From the NCBI GenBank assembly GCA_030848545.1, contig JAVDCA010000030.1, positions 1 to 64,000 on the forward strand: 64,000 bases of DNA. The letters run 5' to 3'. This document shows, in pieces, positions 36,421 through 43,970 of the stretch. The notes beneath the pieces were generated by a model. It did not search any database and was not told where the DNA came from. It saw nothing but the letters and a program-made list of their open reading frames with translations. Made by a program: the position numbers and the translations under genes. Source of the stretch: Astrobacterium formosum (GTDB lineage Bacteria; Pseudomonadota; Alphaproteobacteria; Rhizobiales; Xanthobacteraceae). Every line of letters begins with the position of its first letter. Position 1 is the first letter of the stretch.

Positions 36421-36594
36421 TCAGTTCCCACTGGAGACTTTTTCGAGCACGTAGTCGTAACGTTGCTTCACGTTGGTACCGATCGCGGTCACGGCGACGA
36501 CGATCGTCACCGAGATGCCGACCGCGATGATGCCATACTCGATCGCTGTGGCGCCGCGCTCGTCGCGCAGGAATCGTCTCAGTGCTGTGATCAT
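36421..36594 (-). CDS. Flp-type pilin (first copy, upstream of cpaA)
   Basis: This 57-residue pilin precursor starts MITALRRFLRDERG and has the Flp cleavage motif G/ATAIEY followed by a single hydrophobic helix (GIIAVGISVTIVVAVTAIG) and a short polar tail ending VSSGN. CpaA would cut after the Gly. It sits four bases before cpaA and points the same way, so it opens the leftward operon. It has the same length and layout as the second pilin at 36782 but a different tail. Confidence 0.92.
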   Translation of the reverse strand: MITALRRFLRDERGATAIEYGIIAVGISVTIVVAVTAIGTNVKQRYDYVLEKVSSGN

Positions 36595-36726
36595 GTTGGA
36601 CTCGCTCTCTGCTGCGAGATACCGACACTAAGGGGAAGGCCTTAAGCTCGGGTAAGCGCGACGGGCATTCGTCGTCTTTTCGCCGTGATCTCGGCGGCGT
36701 TCCCGCCGTTTCGTACGGCGGATGCG

Positions 36727-36758
36727 AAAAAGCCCCGCCGATCATCGGCGGGGCTTTT
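36727..36758 (-). terminator. Rho-independent terminator after the main Flp pilin gene
   Basis: AAAAAGCCCCGCCG, a five-base loop (ATCAT), then CGGCGGGGCTTTT gives a perfect ten-pair stem with A and T runs on either side, so it can work in both directions. It lies about 25 bases after the 36782 pilin stop and keeps that strong transcript apart from the cpa operon. Confidence 0.85.
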
Positions 36759-36781
36759 CTGAACCAGCGAGTCAAGGCGGC

Positions 36782-36955
36782 TTACTTGCCGGCCTTCTCG
36801 AGCTCGGTCTTGACGTTGGTGAACGTGGTGTTCAGGCTCGTGCCGAGCTGGTTGACGACGGCGATGATAGCGACGGAAATACCAGCGGCAATGAGGCCGT
36901 ATTCGATGGCGGTGGCGCCGGACTCGTCCTTCACGAACTTGATGAGCGACTGCAT
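36782..36955 (-). CDS. Flp-type major pilin (second copy)
   Basis: This 57-residue pilin precursor (MQSLIKFVKDESG/ATAIEY...) has the helix GLIAAGISVAIIAVVNQLG and a polar tail NTTFTNVKTELEKAGK. It is transcribed alone with its own terminator, as expected of the abundant pilin subunit. ATG 36955 was chosen; the longer frame to 37075 lacks sense. The leader of about 13 residues matches other Flp precursors. Confidence 0.93.
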   Translation of the reverse strand: MQSLIKFVKDESGATAIEYGLIAAGISVAIIAVVNQLGTSLNTTFTNVKTELEKAGK

Positions 36956-37354
36956 GACGTACTCCTGATCCACAAGTGGCTGTCTGAGCTCGGTCCCACC
37001 GTGGCCGTTGTTGCCCGGCCGATCAGGACCATGTCGAACGCTACCGCGCACGCGTTTCTTTGCGGTTAATCTCACCGCATAAACTTAGGGTACTTTTCGC
37101 CGTTGTTTACGTAGTTAACAACTGCTTTCAGAATTCATTACGATGAGAATGTCTGGAATACCGGCGTTTCTCGCTTCGATATTCGAACTGCCGCAATGTT
37201 TTCTGCCGGCTACCCTCTTCCGTTCGCCGTCACGCACGCGAATGCATCGAATGGTTTGGACTTCGTTCATCAATTTGCAGCCAACATCGAGTTCCTCCGT
37301 GTCGGCCGTTCGGTCGTCGGGTCCGGTAGTCGTATCAGCGTTCGGAGAGTACCG
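36956..37354. other. Divergent control region between the main pilin and the CpaC-N-like gene
   Basis: This is a gap of 399 bases with lower GC than its surroundings, without a credible gene. It contains several TTAAC elements (for example 37066-37070 and in the dyad at 37102-37122) and the long leader of the pilin message. It should hold the pilin promoter on the minus strand and the promoter for the gene at 37355 on the plus strand. Confidence 0.5.
37102..37122. promoter_or_regulatory. Candidate operator dyad in the pilin control region
   Basis: GTTGTT and AACAAC form the ends of a 21-base near-palindrome in which eight of ten position pairs match. It is unique in the window and sits about 150 bases upstream of the pilin start. 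The binding protein is not known. Confidence 0.4.
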
Positions 37355-37849
37355 ATGACACATATGCACCGCCGCCGCGCGGCGCAAAGCGCCGCCGTCC
37401 TGGCGGCGACGCTGGGCAGCCTTTTCGCCGGCAGCGCGCCCGCCGCTGAAGTCGTCGACGTGGAACTCGACCAGGCGACCATCCTGCGGCTTCCCGACCG
37501 CGTCGCCACCCTGGTCATCGGCAATCCCTTGATCGCCGACGCTTCGATCCAGCCGGGCGGCCTGATGGTGCTCACCGGCAAGGGCTACGGCTCCACCAAT
37601 CTGGTGGCGCTCGACCGCGACGGCACTGTGCTGATGAGCCGGTCTATCCTGGTCACCGGTGCCAAGGACCACGTTGTCGTCGTCTACCGTGGCGTTGCCC
37701 GCGAATCCTACAGCTGCGCACCCACCTGCGAACGCCGTATCACGCTGGGCGACAGCCCGGAGTTTTTCGATGCGTCACTCAACCAGTCGGGCGCACGCAA
37801 CTCGAACGCCGGCAGCTCCGGCAGTGGCGGCCAGACCCCGCCGCGCTGA
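37355..37849 (+). CDS. Pilus assembly protein with CpaC-type N-terminal domain
   Basis: This 164-residue secreted protein has a signal peptide (about 1-31, ...LFAGSAPAAE). The domain that follows resembles the N-terminal domain of secretin CpaC: VDVELDQATILRLPDRVATLVIGNPLIADASIQPGGLMVLTGKGYGSTNLVALDRDG. It lacks the secretin channel. A tail with paired cysteines (YSCAPTCERRITLGDSPEFF) and a Ser/Gly end follow. Free-standing copies of this domain are often found near tad genes; they probably bind the secretin or pilus parts in the periplasm. GGAGAG precedes the ATG. Confidence 0.8.
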   Translation: MTHMHRRRAAQSAAVLAATLGSLFAGSAPAAEVVDVELDQATILRLPDRVATLVIGNPLIADASIQPGGLMVLTGKGYGSTNLVALDRDGTVLMSRSILVTGAKDHVVVVYRGVARESYSCAPTCERRITLGDSPEFFDASLNQSGARNSNAGSSGSGGQTPPR

Positions 37850-38008
37850 ACGGACAGGCGTCGCGACGATATCGGCGGCCCATGGTTAGCGCGCCGTCAA
37901 CGGCAACGCTCACGCGGCGGCGACCGTGGCAATCAGTTGAAAAGACATTTTCGGTAAAACACGACATATCCGTCGCGCATCTGAACACCTTAGGTCGAGG
38001 TCCGGGCG

Positions 38009-38566
38009 ATGTCCGCGAACATGCTCAATTCAGTGGTCGCCGGGCTCGGCCGGCTGGTGCCGGTGCGCCGTTTCCTGCGCCGGCAGGACGGCGCCGCCGC
38101 CGTCGAATTCGCCATCGTGGTCCTGCCGTTCCTGCTGCTGATGTTCCTGATCATGGAGACCGGCCTCGTTTTCTTCGCCAGCCAGACCCTCGAGACGGTG
38201 GCGGCGGACTCCGCCCGGCTGATCAGAACCGGCCAGGGGCAGGCTTTCGACGAGGCGGCGTTCAAGGAGGAGGTGTGCAATCGCGCCAAGGTGCTGTTCA
38301 GCTGCCCAAGCTCGCGCGGCATCTTCGTCGACGTCCAGAAGCCGACGGATTACGACTCGATCAACCGCTCGGTGGAATTGAAAGACGGCGAACCCGTTAC
38401 CCAATTCTCGACGGACGCCGTCAAGACCGCCAAAGCCATCGTGGTGGTGCGTCTGATGTATAAATGGCCGATCCTGTTTCCGTTGACCGCAAAATTCCTC
38501 GGCGACAGCGGCGGCGGCTCACGCATGCTGGTGGCGACCGCCGCGTTCCGCAACGAGCCGTTCTGA
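38009..38566 (+). CDS. tadE: TadE-like minor pilin
   Basis: This 185-residue pseudopilin has a short positive N-terminus (RRFLRRQDG), the cleavage-like motif G/AAAVEF and a hydrophobic helix (AIVVLPFLLLMFLIMETGLVFF). The C-terminal part (about 60-185) is periplasmic with two Cys (VCNRAKVLFSCPS) that may pair. TadE-type proteins are cut by CpaA and are needed for Flp pilus formation. It is followed by a second such gene after 10 bases. Confidence 0.9.
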   Translation: MSANMLNSVVAGLGRLVPVRRFLRRQDGAAAVEFAIVVLPFLLLMFLIMETGLVFFASQTLETVAADSARLIRTGQGQAFDEAAFKEEVCNRAKVLFSCPSSRGIFVDVQKPTDYDSINRSVELKDGEPVTQFSTDAVKTAKAIVVVRLMYKWPILFPLTAKFLGDSGGGSRMLVATAAFRNEPF

Positions 38567-38576
38567 GGAGACCGCC

Positions 38577-39158
38577 ATGACCTACCCGTCGAGGTCTCCG
38601 ATCGTCCTGCGCCGCTTCGCCGCGAACGAGAGCGGCGTCTCCGCGGTCGAATTCGCCATGCTGCTGCCGCTGATGATCACGCTTTATCTCGGCAGCGTCG
38701 AGATCACCCAGGCGGTCAGCGCCGATCGCAAGATGAGCCTGGTGGCGAGTACGGTCGGCGACCTCGTCGCCCGCACCGATACGTCGTGCATCTCGGAAAG
38801 CGAGATCCTCACCACGTTCAAGGCCGGCAATGCGGTTCTCTACCCGTTCGACGCGACCAAGATGAAGATCGTGATCACGCAGGCCATCGTCGACGACAAG
38901 CAGCAGGCCAAGGTGGTGGAAGGCTCGAGCGGCAACGGCGGCTGGAGCCGGGCCTATAACGGCGCCACCAAGCACTCGGGCGACGTCACCGCCGCCATCC
39001 CGCCGGAGCTGCGGACAACCGAGGGCCCGGTGATCTGGGCAGAGGCGAACTACACATACGTTCCCACCATCGGCAAGATCATCGCCAAGGACGGCATCAA
39101 CCTTGGCGAGACGATCTTCCTCAAGCCGCGCTCGGGCAAGAAGATCCCGATCTGCTGA
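38577..39158 (+). CDS. TadE/TadF-like minor pilin (second)
   Basis: This 193-residue pseudopilin has leader RRFAANESG, motif G/VSAVEF and helix AMLLPLMITLYLGSVEITQ. The globular part is rich in polar residues (AEANYTYVPTIGKIIAKDG) and ends in a Cys (KKIPIC), with another Cys at about residue 63. It is paired with the preceding tadE gene in a two-gene unit on the strand opposite the cpa operon. Confidence 0.88.
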   Translation: MTYPSRSPIVLRRFAANESGVSAVEFAMLLPLMITLYLGSVEITQAVSADRKMSLVASTVGDLVARTDTSCISESEILTTFKAGNAVLYPFDATKMKIVITQAIVDDKQQAKVVEGSSGNGGWSRAYNGATKHSGDVTAAIPPELRTTEGPVIWAEANYTYVPTIGKIIAKDGINLGETIFLKPRSGKKIPIC

Positions 39159-39175
39159 GCCCGGATGGGGCCGGT

Positions 39176-39634
39176 TCAAGGAATCGGCAGCGCCGTCGTC
39201 GACTTGATCTTCTCCATGGCGAAGCGCGAAGTGACGTTCTTGAGCGGCACCGCCTCGATCATGCGCTTGTAGAAGGCGTCGTAACCGGCAATGTCGGGCA
39301 CGACGACGCGCAGCATGTAGTCGACGTCACCGGCCATGCGATAGAACTCCTGGACCTCCGGCATGGCGCCGATGACGGCGGCGAATTTCTTGAGCCAATC
39401 GCCCGAATGGTCGCCGGTCTCCACCGACACGAACACGGTGACCCCCAACCCGACCTTGTCCTGGTCGACGATCGCGACCCGTCTCTGGATCACGCCTTCG
39501 CTCTCGAGCTTCTGGATGCGCTTCCAGCACGGCGTCGACGACAGGCCGACCCGGCTGCCGATTTCCGCGACCGACAATGCGGCGTCCTCCTGCAGCACGG
39601 CGAGGATTTTCCGGTCGATGGCGTCCATTCTCAT
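39176..39634 (-). CDS. Lrp/AsnC-family transcriptional regulator
   Basis: This 152-residue regulator has an N-terminal helix-turn-helix (about 3-60; LDRKIL-like AIDRKILAVLQEDAALSVAEIGSRVGLSSTPCWKRIQKLESEGVI) and a C-terminal RAM ligand/oligomer domain (about 65-145; MAGDVDYMLRVVVPDIAGYDAFYKRMI). It is divergent from a rhodanese gene; the AT-rich gap (39650-39750) between them is a likely binding site. It probably controls the sulfur genes next door in response to an amino acid such as cysteine (inference). Confidence 0.92.
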   Translation of the reverse strand: MRMDAIDRKILAVLQEDAALSVAEIGSRVGLSSTPCWKRIQKLESEGVIQRRVAIVDQDKVGLGVTVFVSVETGDHSGDWLKKFAAVIGAMPEVQEFYRMAGDVDYMLRVVVPDIAGYDAFYKRMIEAVPLKNVTSRFAMEKIKSTTALPIP

Positions 39635-39712
39635 TTTCCCGTCCCGACAAGGAGAATTATCTATACAGCGCCCGTGCCGTAGACCAATTTACTTATTTAT
39701 CGGGCATACTTG

Positions 39713-39724
39713 TCTCTATAGAGA
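39713..39724. promoter_or_regulatory. AT-rich control region with perfect 12-base palindrome between lrp-type and rhodanese genes
   Basis: TCTCTATAGAGA is a perfect palindrome followed by the A/T run AAATATTTTATTT. The whole gap of about 160 bases is much richer in A and T than its surroundings, as expected for Lrp-type binding. Confidence 0.45.
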
Positions 39725-39792
39725 AAAATATTTTATTTCAAGGGACGAATTGCGGGTCCTCCACCCCACCCGCCCACCGGGAAGGTCTCAAG

Positions 39793-40779
39793 ATGACAGT
39801 TCGCCCCCCCGCCGCGCTCATGCACGCTGTTACCGCCATCCTGTTGCTCGCCGGCACGCTCACCGGAAGCCTCTCGGGCGCCCGCGCCGCCGACGTGACG
39901 CCGCTCGTCTCGGTCGAATGGCTGGCCCAGCACCGCGGCGACGGCGATCTGGTCGTCCTCGACGTACGCTCGGCCATCGACGGCGGCGGCGCCGACGCCT
40001 ATGCGAAGGGCCACATCCCGGGTTCGGTCCACTCCGACTACGACAAGGGCGGCTGGCGGGTCACCCGCGGCGGCGTGCCCTTCATGCTGCCGACGGTGCC
40101 CGAACTGGAAAAGCTGATCGGCGAACTGGGTATCGACGAGGACAGCCACGTGGTGGTGGTCCCGGCCGGCGTGCACAATACCGATTTCGGTTCCGCCGCC
40201 CGCGTCTACTGGACCCTGAAGGTCGCCGGCGTGGCGCGACTATCGATCCTCGACGGCGGTTATGCGGCCTGGACTGCGGCTCGCCAACCGGTCGCGACCG
40301 GACCCGGCAAGGCGTCTCCGAAAATTTTCACCGCCCGTCTCCACAAGTCGCTGATCGTCGAGACCGGCGACGTGGAGCGCATCGAAGCGCATGGCGGCGC
40401 CACCCTGGTCGACGCCCGCCCGGCCTCCTTCTTCAACGGCAAGGACAAGGCGCCGGCCGCCAAGGCCTATGGGCACATCAAAGGTGCCATCAATGTGGAC
40501 AATGCTTCCTTCTACGATGCAGCCACGAACCGCCTGAAGCCTCAGGCCGAGCTCGCCCGCATCGCCTCGGCGATTCCCGAAGGACCGGCGGTCAGCTATT
40601 GCAACACCGGCCACTGGGCGGCGACGGACTGGTTCGTGCTCTCCGAGATCCTGGGCCGCAAGGACGTACGCCTCTACTACGGATCCATGGTGGACTGGAC
40701 CGCCAAGGCCGAGCGCGGCATCGTGTCGGCCCGCACCAAATGGGACGACATCAAGAAGACGCTCGGCTTCGGCGGGTGA
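39793..40779 (+). CDS. Periplasmic rhodanese (thiosulfate/3-mercaptopyruvate sulfurtransferase)
   Basis: This 328-residue two-domain sulfurtransferase has a signal peptide (about 1-32, ...GSLSGARAAD). The inactive N-terminal rhodanese domain (about 36-165; LVVLDVRSAIDGGGADAYAKGHIPGSVHSDYDKGGW) is followed by the catalytic domain (about 185-320), whose active cysteine lies in VSYCNTGHWAATDWFVL. The loop CNTGHWA differs from the CGSGVTA of mercaptopyruvate enzymes and is closer to thiosulfate types. GGAAGG lies eight bases before the ATG. It is divergent from the Lrp-type gene and followed by a YeeE/YedE permease, forming a sulfur module. Confidence 0.9.
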   Translation: MTVRPPAALMHAVTAILLLAGTLTGSLSGARAADVTPLVSVEWLAQHRGDGDLVVLDVRSAIDGGGADAYAKGHIPGSVHSDYDKGGWRVTRGGVPFMLPTVPELEKLIGELGIDEDSHVVVVPAGVHNTDFGSAARVYWTLKVAGVARLSILDGGYAAWTAARQPVATGPGKASPKIFTARLHKSLIVETGDVERIEAHGGATLVDARPASFFNGKDKAPAAKAYGHIKGAINVDNASFYDAATNRLKPQAELARIASAIPEGPAVSYCNTGHWAATDWFVLSEILGRKDVRLYYGSMVDWTAKAERGIVSARTKWDDIKKTLGFGG

Positions 40780-40810
40780 GAACAGGTCGAGGCATTACCC
40801 CCAACCACCG

Positions 40811-40894
40811 TGTCATTGCGAGCGAAGCGAAGCAATCCAGCTCTTTCTTTGCGGCCCCTGGATTGCTTCGTCGCTTGCGCTCCTCGCAATGACG
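40811..40894. repeat. Inverted dispersed repeat between rhodanese and YeeE/YedE genes
   Basis: TCATTGCGAGCGAAGCGAAG...CAATCCAG on the left matches CTGGATTGCTTCGTCGCTTG...TCCTCGCAATGA on the right in reverse complement, giving a long hairpin with about 20 bases in the loop. It belongs to a widespread '...cgcaatgac' repeat type; fragments are also seen near 795 and 46980-47010. Confidence 0.75.
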
Positions 40895-40936
40895 ACGAAG
40901 CCGAACGCAATCGTTCGATAAATTAAAGTCACCCCC

Positions 40937-42085
40937 ATGACCCTTGCTGCTTCCGCAATCTCGACGCCGACCGCGTCCCTGCGCCCCGACTGGCCGTTCG
41001 TCGCCGCACCGGTCGTCGCGACCGCACTCCTATGCGCGCTCGTATTGATCGACGGCCAGCCACGTTCGGCGGCGCTGGTCATCGCCGGCTTCGCCCTCGG
41101 CGTCGCCTTCCTCAAGGCCGAATTCTCGTTCACGGCCGCCTGGCGGCGCTTCCTCGTCACCGGCGAGGCCGGCGGCCTCCTCGCCGCGCTTCTTCTGATC
41201 GGGGTCGCCGCGCTCGTGATCGTGCCGGTCGCGGCGTTGGGCCTCGGGTTCGGTGGCGCCATCGCGCCGCTCGGGCCGTCGCTCGTCGTCGGCGCCTTCG
41301 TGTTCGGCATCGGCATGCAGCTCGGCAATGGCTGCGGCTCCGGCACACTCTATACGGCCGGTGGCGGTTCGGGGCGCATGCTGGTGACGCTTCTCTTCTT
41401 CATCGTCGGCAGCGTCGTCGGCAGCCTGCATCTGCCGTTCTTCCTGGCGCTCGGCGGCATCGACCCGATCCTCGCCTCCGACTATCTCGGTCCCTGGGGC
41501 GGCCTCGCCGTGACGCTCGTGAGCCTCGCCGCCGCCGCCTTGGTGATCGCGATGGTCGCCCGCCGCCGCGGAGCGAACTTCACGCCCTCGCGCACCCTCG
41601 TCGTCGGCGCAATCGTGATCGGCGCACTCGCGGTCGCGGCCTTCCTGGCCGGTGGCCATCCGTGGAGCGTCACCTTCGGCTTCACGGTGTGGGGCGGCAA
41701 GATCGCGACGCTGCTCGGTTTCGATCTTTCCGGCGCCGAATTCTGGCAGTGGCCCGGCCCCAAACGGGCGCTCGCCGAATCGGTCCTGACCGACACTTCG
41801 AGCCTGACCGATTTCGGCATGATCTTCGGCGCCATGGCGGCCGCCGCGGCGGCTCACCCTTATGCACGGGCCAAATGGCCGGCGCTCGGCTCGCTCCTCG
41901 CTGCGGCGGTCGGCGGCCTCTTGATGGGCTGGGGCGCCCGCATCGGCTTCGGCTGCAATATCGGCGCCTTCCTGGGCGGCGTCGCCTCCGGATCGCTGCA
42001 CGGTTGGGTATGGTTTCTGGCGGCGCTCGCCGGCTGCACCATCGGCATCAGGTTGCGGCCGCTGTTCGGCCTCGCCAAGGTGTGA
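40937..42085 (+). CDS. YeeE/YedE-family permease (thiosulfate-type sulfur transporter)
   Basis: This 382-residue membrane protein has about nine to ten hydrophobic segments. Two repeats of the family motif with conserved cysteines are visible: GNGCGSGTLYTAGGGS (about 133-148) and GFGCNIGAFLGGVASGSLHGW (about 336-356). In TsuA, such cysteines pass thiosulfate through the membrane. The neighbouring periplasmic rhodanese makes or uses the same sulfur species, which supports a role in uptake or release of thiosulfate-like compounds. Confidence 0.9.
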   Translation: MTLAASAISTPTASLRPDWPFVAAPVVATALLCALVLIDGQPRSAALVIAGFALGVAFLKAEFSFTAAWRRFLVTGEAGGLLAALLLIGVAALVIVPVAALGLGFGGAIAPLGPSLVVGAFVFGIGMQLGNGCGSGTLYTAGGGSGRMLVTLLFFIVGSVVGSLHLPFFLALGGIDPILASDYLGPWGGLAVTLVSLAAAALVIAMVARRRGANFTPSRTLVVGAIVIGALAVAAFLAGGHPWSVTFGFTVWGGKIATLLGFDLSGAEFWQWPGPKRALAESVLTDTSSLTDFGMIFGAMAAAAAAHPYARAKWPALGSLLAAAVGGLLMGWGARIGFGCNIGAFLGGVASGSLHGWVWFLAALAGCTIGIRLRPLFGLAKV

Positions 42086-42095
42086 GGCTCGAGTG

Positions 42096-42251
42096 ATGCG
42101 TCTCGTCTACGCCATCGTGTTCGTGGTCGGCTTTGCGGCGATCATCGCCGACCATCTCGGCTCGCCGTCGAGCGGCCGCGCCGTCTCGCCCGAGGATTTT
42201 GCCGGCGCCTGCGCGCCGTGCGGCGCGCCCTGCCCGTCGGCGAAGAAATAG
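42096..42251 (+). CDS. Small membrane protein with cysteine-rich tail
   Basis: This 51-residue open frame starts 10 bases after the YeeE/YedE stop, with GAGG upstream of the ATG. It has one N-terminal hydrophobic helix (LVYAIVFVVGFAAIIAD) and a tail with three cysteines in ACAPCGAPC. I do not recognise it. Position and the CAPC motif suggest a redox or sulfur-related accessory to the permease; codon use is like that of true genes here. The length is too short to be certain. Confidence 0.5.
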   Translation: MRLVYAIVFVVGFAAIIADHLGSPSSGRAVSPEDFAGACAPCGAPCPSAKK

Positions 42252-42264
42252 CCGCACGCGGGCG

Positions 42265-43215
42265 TCAAAACCCCGGCGCCTCACCGTCCACGAAGGCGCG
42301 GATGATGTGGTGCGCGATGGCGCTCGGCGGCGGCGTGTAGAGGCCGTCTGGGTGGCGGCGCGCCAGCATCGCGGCGACTTCCCCGCGCTCGAACCAGCGG
42401 GCGCCGTCGAGCTCGCTTTCGTCCATGGTGATGCTGTCGGTGAGCGCCTCGGCATGGCAGCCGATCATCAGCGACATCGGGAACGGCCATGGCTGCGAGC
42501 GGAAATAGGCGACCTGTCCGCACACCACGCCGGCCTCCTCCATGGTCTCGCGCCGCACGGCGTCCTCGACGCTCTCGCCCGGCTCGACGAAGCCGGCGAG
42601 GCACGACCACATGCCGGCGCCGAAACGCGGCGAGCGGCCGAGCAGGCAGCGCTCGCCCTTGACCGCCAGCATGATGACGCACGGATCGGTGCGCGGAAAA
42701 TGCTGGGCTCCGCAGGCCGGGCAATCGCGTCGCCAGCCGCCGTCGGCGACCCGTGAGGCGCTGCCGCAAACGGAGCAGAAGCGGTGGCGGGCATGCCACA
42801 GAAGCAGCGCCTTGGCCTCGGCGAGCGGCGCCAGATGGACGGAATCGACCAGCCCCTGCACCGCGATGGAGCGCAGGTCGGTGACGAGGAGGTCGTCGCG
42901 CGCCTTCAGGGCCTCGGCGACATCGGCTGCGATCGCGAGGCCGAACTGGGCGAGGCCGCCGCAGAAGCCGAGAAACACGCGCTCGTGCGGTTCACCCAGG
43001 GCCTCGGCGTCGGCGCGCGCGAACAGGGGCTCGCCGTGCTCGCCATGGCGCCTGGTGACGATCAGTTCACCACCGACCACGTAGTAACCGGATTTCGGAT
43101 CGTCGGCGTGGCGCTCCATCGCGCCCTTGTCGGCGCGGAAGGCGGCAGCACGGTCGATCAGGCTGTCGACATAGCCGAGACGGGGCTTGGGTCCGAGATC
43201 GAAACGCGAAGGCAT
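42265..43215 (-). CDS. nudC: NAD+ diphosphatase
   Basis: This 316-residue Nudix enzyme has the zinc ribbon (FCSVCGSASRVADGGWRRDCPACGAQHFPRTDPCVIMLA, about 142-180) that marks NudC, followed by the Nudix box GFVEPGESVEDAVRRETMEEAGV (about 203-225) and the SQPWPFPMSLMIGC motif typical of NADH pyrophosphatases. It splits NAD(H) into NMN(H) and AMP and can remove NAD caps from RNA. It is followed upstream by a HIT gene in the same direction at about 40 bases. Confidence 0.94.
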   Translation of the reverse strand: MPSRFDLGPKPRLGYVDSLIDRAAAFRADKGAMERHADDPKSGYYVVGGELIVTRRHGEHGEPLFARADAEALGEPHERVFLGFCGGLAQFGLAIAADVAEALKARDDLLVTDLRSIAVQGLVDSVHLAPLAEAKALLLWHARHRFCSVCGSASRVADGGWRRDCPACGAQHFPRTDPCVIMLAVKGERCLLGRSPRFGAGMWSCLAGFVEPGESVEDAVRRETMEEAGVVCGQVAYFRSQPWPFPMSLMIGCHAEALTDSITMDESELDGARWFERGEVAAMLARRHPDGLYTPPPSAIAHHIIRAFVDGEAPGF

Positions 43216-43257
43216 CAGTCAGTTTCTCCGTCATCCAAGACCGGACGAATGCGGGCA

Positions 43258-43689
43258 TCACATCACCCAGATCTTCTCGCGCAACGCCGCCTTGAACCGG
43301 GCGAGTTCGGCGGGATCGTGCGGGCGCGGCGGCAGCGCGCCCCATACGGGCCTGGGCCAGGTGGCGTCGCCCTGGCGGCGGGCGACGATGTGGACGTGAA
43401 GCTGCGGCACCATGTTGCCGAGCGCCGCGATATTGAGCTTGTCGCAACCGGTGACCGCCTTGAGGGCCCGCGACACGCGGGCGATCTCGGTCATCAATTG
43501 CGCCTGTTCGACCTCGTCGAGATCGATGATCTCGGCGACGCCGAACCGGCGCGGCACCAGGAGGAGCCAGGGAAAGGTCGAGTCCTCGATGACGAGGACG
43601 CGGGACAAAGCAAGGTCGCCGAGGAGGGTCGTGTCCTTTTCGAGCCCGGGATGCAACTGCCACTCGGGCGGCGGGGAGGAAAAGATCAT
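43258..43689 (-). CDS. HIT-family nucleotide hydrolase/transferase
   Basis: This 143-residue protein has the histidine triad QLHVHIVARRQGD (about 96-108), containing the catalytic and metal-binding histidines (the last position is Ala-Arg rather than His, as in a known proteobacterial subgroup). The N-terminal strand pattern (LVIEDSTFPWLLLVPRR) fits. Such enzymes cleave nucleotide phosphoramidates or dinucleotides. It lies just upstream of nudC and may be co-transcribed. Confidence 0.88.
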   Translation of the reverse strand: MIFSSPPPEWQLHPGLEKDTTLLGDLALSRVLVIEDSTFPWLLLVPRRFGVAEIIDLDEVEQAQLMTEIARVSRALKAVTGCDKLNIAALGNMVPQLHVHIVARRQGDATWPRPVWGALPPRPHDPAELARFKAALREKIWVM

Positions 43690-43750
43690 CGAGGCGACTC
43701 GTCAGGAATGCTTTCCACGTCCTCCTAGCACACCGGGAGCCGCGTCGCGC

Positions 43751-43779
43751 TTGCATTCCCGCCCTGTTCCGACGATATA
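43751..43779 (+). promoter_or_regulatory. Promoter of the SRP RNA gene
   Basis: TTGCAT (43751-43756), a 17-base gap and GATATA (43774-43779) end seven bases before the proposed RNA start at 43786, which is the expected layout for a sigma-70 promoter of a stable RNA. Confidence 0.6.
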
Positions 43780-43785
43780 GGGGCC

Positions 43786-43881
43786 GGGAGGTTGGCGGTG
43801 GACGAACCACTCGCCAACCGGGTCAGGTCCGGAAGGAAGCAGCCCTAACGAGCTCCGGTTCGGGTCGCTCGTCAGCCTCCC
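43786..43881 (+). ncRNA. ffs: Signal recognition particle RNA (4.5S, small bacterial type)
   Basis: The RNA is about 96 nt. The terminal stem GGGAGG...CCTCCC closes it. The conserved apical domain with the symmetric and asymmetric loops that bind Ffh is seen as GGTCAGGTCCGGAAGGAAGC (about 43829-43848) with the GGAA tetraloop. It is found just before dnaX, its usual place in Hyphomicrobiales. Ends are set from the stem and may be off by a few bases. Confidence 0.92.
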
Positions 43882-43890
43882 ACTTCCTTT

Positions 43891-43924
43891 GATACGGAAT
43901 CCGCTCGGATACCGAATCCGCTCG
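43891..43924. repeat. 17-base tandem duplication after ffs
   Basis: GATACGGAATCCGCTCG is followed at once by GATACCGAATCCGCTCG (one change). It lies between the SRP RNA and dnaX and could affect the leader of the dnaX message. Confidence 0.7.
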
Positions 43925-43970
43925 AGACTGGGTTTCGAGTTCCAGCGGGCCGCGCCGGACCGGAGGACGG

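Noticed and set aside
43891..43924. Terminator of the SRP RNA
   Set aside because: It is a direct tandem repeat, not an inverted one, and is not followed by a T run.
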